Below are positions 62,638 to 64,000 of a stretch of DNA of 64,000 nt, piece by piece. How positions within the stretch are numbered: position 1 is the first letter of the stretch; every line of letters begins with the position of its first letter. The notes under the pieces were generated by a model. It made no database searches. It was given only the letters and a program-made list of their open reading frames with translations, and had not been told where the DNA came from. The position numbers and the translations under genes are program-made. The DNA comes from Algiphilus sp965216485 (GTDB lineage: Bacteria; Pseudomonadota; Gammaproteobacteria; Nevskiales; Nevskiaceae): NCBI RefSeq assembly GCF_965216485.1, contig NZ_OZ244162.1:1550001-1614000 (forward strand), in the 5' to 3' direction.

Positions 62638-64000
62638 ATGGCCAGTAACCAGCAAGGCCGCGAAATCCGCGCGGCGCACATGCGCGAACGGCGTCAGCTG
62701 ATCAAGATGCTCGGGGCCACGGCCTTCTTGACCGGGGTCAGCGGCTGTGGCGGCTCTGCCCCCGCCGATGGGACGGCACCACCACCGTCCGGCACGCCCG
62801 GGGTGGGGGGCGGTGACGCGGGCCGCGCCATCGATTTCACCCTGCCCGAGGGCTGGGATTATCCCGCCGTGATCGAACTGTTGCCCTTCGGGCACGGCGT
62901 CGCCTCGGGTGATCCGCTGGCCGATCGCGTCATCCTCTGGACGCGCGTGACCGTGCCCGACGCTGATGGCTGGCGTGCGGAACGGCCCCAGGGCCTGGAG
63001 GCCGTCGATGTGCGATGGGTGATCGCCACCGATCCGGGCCTGACCGATATCGTCGGCGGCGGTACGGTGCGCACCAGCCGGGCACTGGATTGGACGGTCA
63101 AGGTCGACGCGTCCGGCCTGTCGTCGGCGACCAGCTATTACTACGCCTTTGGTGCGCTGGGCCGCACCTCCATCGTCGGTCGTACCCGTACGGCACCGGC
63201 GCCGGGCGATGCGGTGGATGCGCTGCGCATCGCGCACGCAGCCTGTACCTCCTACTGGTCGATGGATTTCCATCCCTACAGCCGCATCGCCGAGCGCGAC
63301 GATCTCGACCTGTTCTGCCATGCCGGCGACCACGTCTATGAGTTCGTCGACACCAAGGGCTGGTATCGCGCGCGCAACGACCGCTTTGATCTCGAGGACG
63401 TCGACTTCCGCAAGTGGTTCGACGCCGAGGAGTGCGGCCGACGCTACGCGCTGTACTACAGCGACCCCGATCTGCTCAAGGCGCATCAATCGCTGCCCTT
63501 CGCGATCATGCCGGATCAGCACGACCTGGACGACGAGACCAATCCGGATACCGGCGTGACTTTCACCGAGGCCGAAGCGGCGCAGGTGTTCTGGCTCTGG
63601 ACCCCCTCCAGGCCGCCCCTGCCGGATGGCAGCGGGGCCTTCGGCCCGGCGCCATCGCCAGACAGCAACATCGCGGCCGTACCACGGGCGGCTGCGACTC
63701 AGCTCTACCGCGCGCTGCCCTATGGCGATCTGGGCGAGGTGCTGCTGATCGACATCCGGCGTCATCGCGACCCCGAGGCGCCCACGGCCTTGGAGCAGCT
63801 GCTCGGCGTTGCGCAGACGGCCTGGCTGAAGGCGCGCCTGCTGGATTCGGCGCAGCGCGGTGTCACCCATCGGGTCATCGTCAATCAGATCAATCTGTCG
63901 CAACTGCGCGTCTTCAACGTGCCGGTGCCGGGCGTGTTCGAAACCCTCGGCCTCGACCCAGACGGCCCGGAGCTGTACACCAGCGGCTGGGGTGGTCTGC
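62638..64000 (+). CDS. phoD: PhoD-like alkaline phosphatase, 3' end beyond the window
   Basis: Open from ATG 62638 to the window edge, 454 residues so far. N-terminal Tat-like signal RERRQLIKMLGATAFLTG, ending in GVSGC (possible lipoprotein), then a Pro/Gly spacer. The Ig-like PhoD N-domain is recognised by FGHGVASGDPLADRVILWTR (about 86-105). The metallophosphatase core shows LRIAHAACTSYW, DLFCHAGDHVYE and IMPDQHDLDDE, with metal-binding Asp and His residues, and later VIVNQINL. Second gene of the Pho-box operon; it hydrolyses phosphomonoesters or diesters outside the cytoplasm. Confidence 0.88.
   Translation, partial: MASNQQGREIRAAHMRERRQLIKMLGATAFLTGVSGCGGSAPADGTAPPPSGTPGVGGGDAGRAIDFTLPEGWDYPAVIELLPFGHGVASGDPLADRVILWTRVTVPDADGWRAERPQGLEAVDVRWVIATDPGLTDIVGGGTVRTSRALDWTVKVDASGLSSATSYYYAFGALGRTSIVGRTRTAPAPGDAVDALRIAHAACTSYWSMDFHPYSRIAERDDLDLFCHAGDHVYEFVDTKGWYRARNDRFDLEDVDFRKWFDAEECGRRYALYYSDPDLLKAHQSLPFAIMPDQHDLDDETNPDTGVTFTEAEAAQVFWLWTPSRPPLPDGSGAFGPAPSPDSNIAAVPRAAATQLYRALPYGDLGEVLLIDIRRHRDPEAPTALEQLLGVAQTAWLKARLLDSAQRGVTHRVIVNQINLSQLRVFNVPVPGVFETLGLDPDGPELYTSGWGGL

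Noticed and set aside
61558..63903. A 781-codon minus-strand frame opposite phoX and phoD
   Set aside because: Covers two genes with clear family motifs on the plus strand and shows none of its own.

Overview
The window comes from a GC-rich (by eye about two-thirds G+C, not counted) Gram-negative chromosome. Gene order points to Gammaproteobacteria. One block is the tail of a LysM amidase-like gene, then mutL-miaA-hfq-hflX-hflK-hflC-DUF2065-hisZ-purA. Another is an rnf/rsx electron-transport operon ending in nth and lying beside metG. There is also a sprT/umuDC SOS locus and a FadI/FadJ beta-oxidation operon. The TonB receptor type and the beta-propeller phytase resemble those of Xanthomonadales/Nevskiales-like lineages; that placement is inference. 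Most of the window is ordinary housekeeping chromosome. No phage, transposase, CRISPR array or rRNA was seen, and there is one tRNA gene.

0-15.2 kb (+): the 3' end of a LysM protein, a complete five-gene peptide ABC importer, then mutL, miaA, hfq, hflX, hflK, hflC, a DUF2065 gene, hisZ and purA, closed by a strong hairpin terminator. The importer sits where amiB and mutL are usually adjacent. 15.2-16.8 kb (-): a BCCT osmolyte transporter. 17.1-24 kb (+): a DEAD-box RNA helicase, DUF1820, a metallo-beta-lactamase-fold protein, purL and an orphan prepilin-peptidase N-terminal domain. 24-27.8 kb: a Gly/Asn-rich lipoprotein (-) divergent from a NarL-type response regulator and a 7TM histidine kinase.

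27.8-37.3 kb (-): metG, rsxA, an 810-bp non-coding island made of nested inverted repeats, then rsxB-C-D-G-E and nth, mostly with 4-bp overlaps. 37.4-39.1 kb (+): dcd and a PilZ-like gene. 39.1-43.1 kb (+): a TonB-dependent receptor and a phytase-like lipoprotein behind a putative Pho box. 43.2-45.6 kb: sprT (-) and umuDC (+) around one LexA box. 45.7-50.6 kb (-): a secreted protein of unknown function, tRNA-Arg(ACG), a DUF3228 gene and malate synthase G.

50.7-55.3 kb: the most interesting locus. A minus-strand cluster encodes a thioredoxin-like protein, a tiny DUF4266 lipoprotein ending in GGGGCGCN, a DUF3570 outer-membrane-like protein and an ApbE flavin transferase, followed by an unknown secreted protein. 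A membrane-anchored LuxR-type regulator diverges from it. DUF3570 carries a DTLTGAS motif that resembles an ApbE flavinylation site, so the cluster looks like a little-described cell-envelope redox system.

55.3-61.1 kb: a TetR repressor divergent from fadI-fadJ and a CaiB-family gene, with two copies of one 14-bp palindrome in between. FadJ has a histone-H1-like Lys/Ala-rich N-terminal tail of about 70 residues. 61.2-64 kb (+): phoX and phoD (cut by the window end) behind a second Pho-box-like triple repeat. With the phytase operon, the window holds two phosphate-scavenging loci with control regions of the same geometry.
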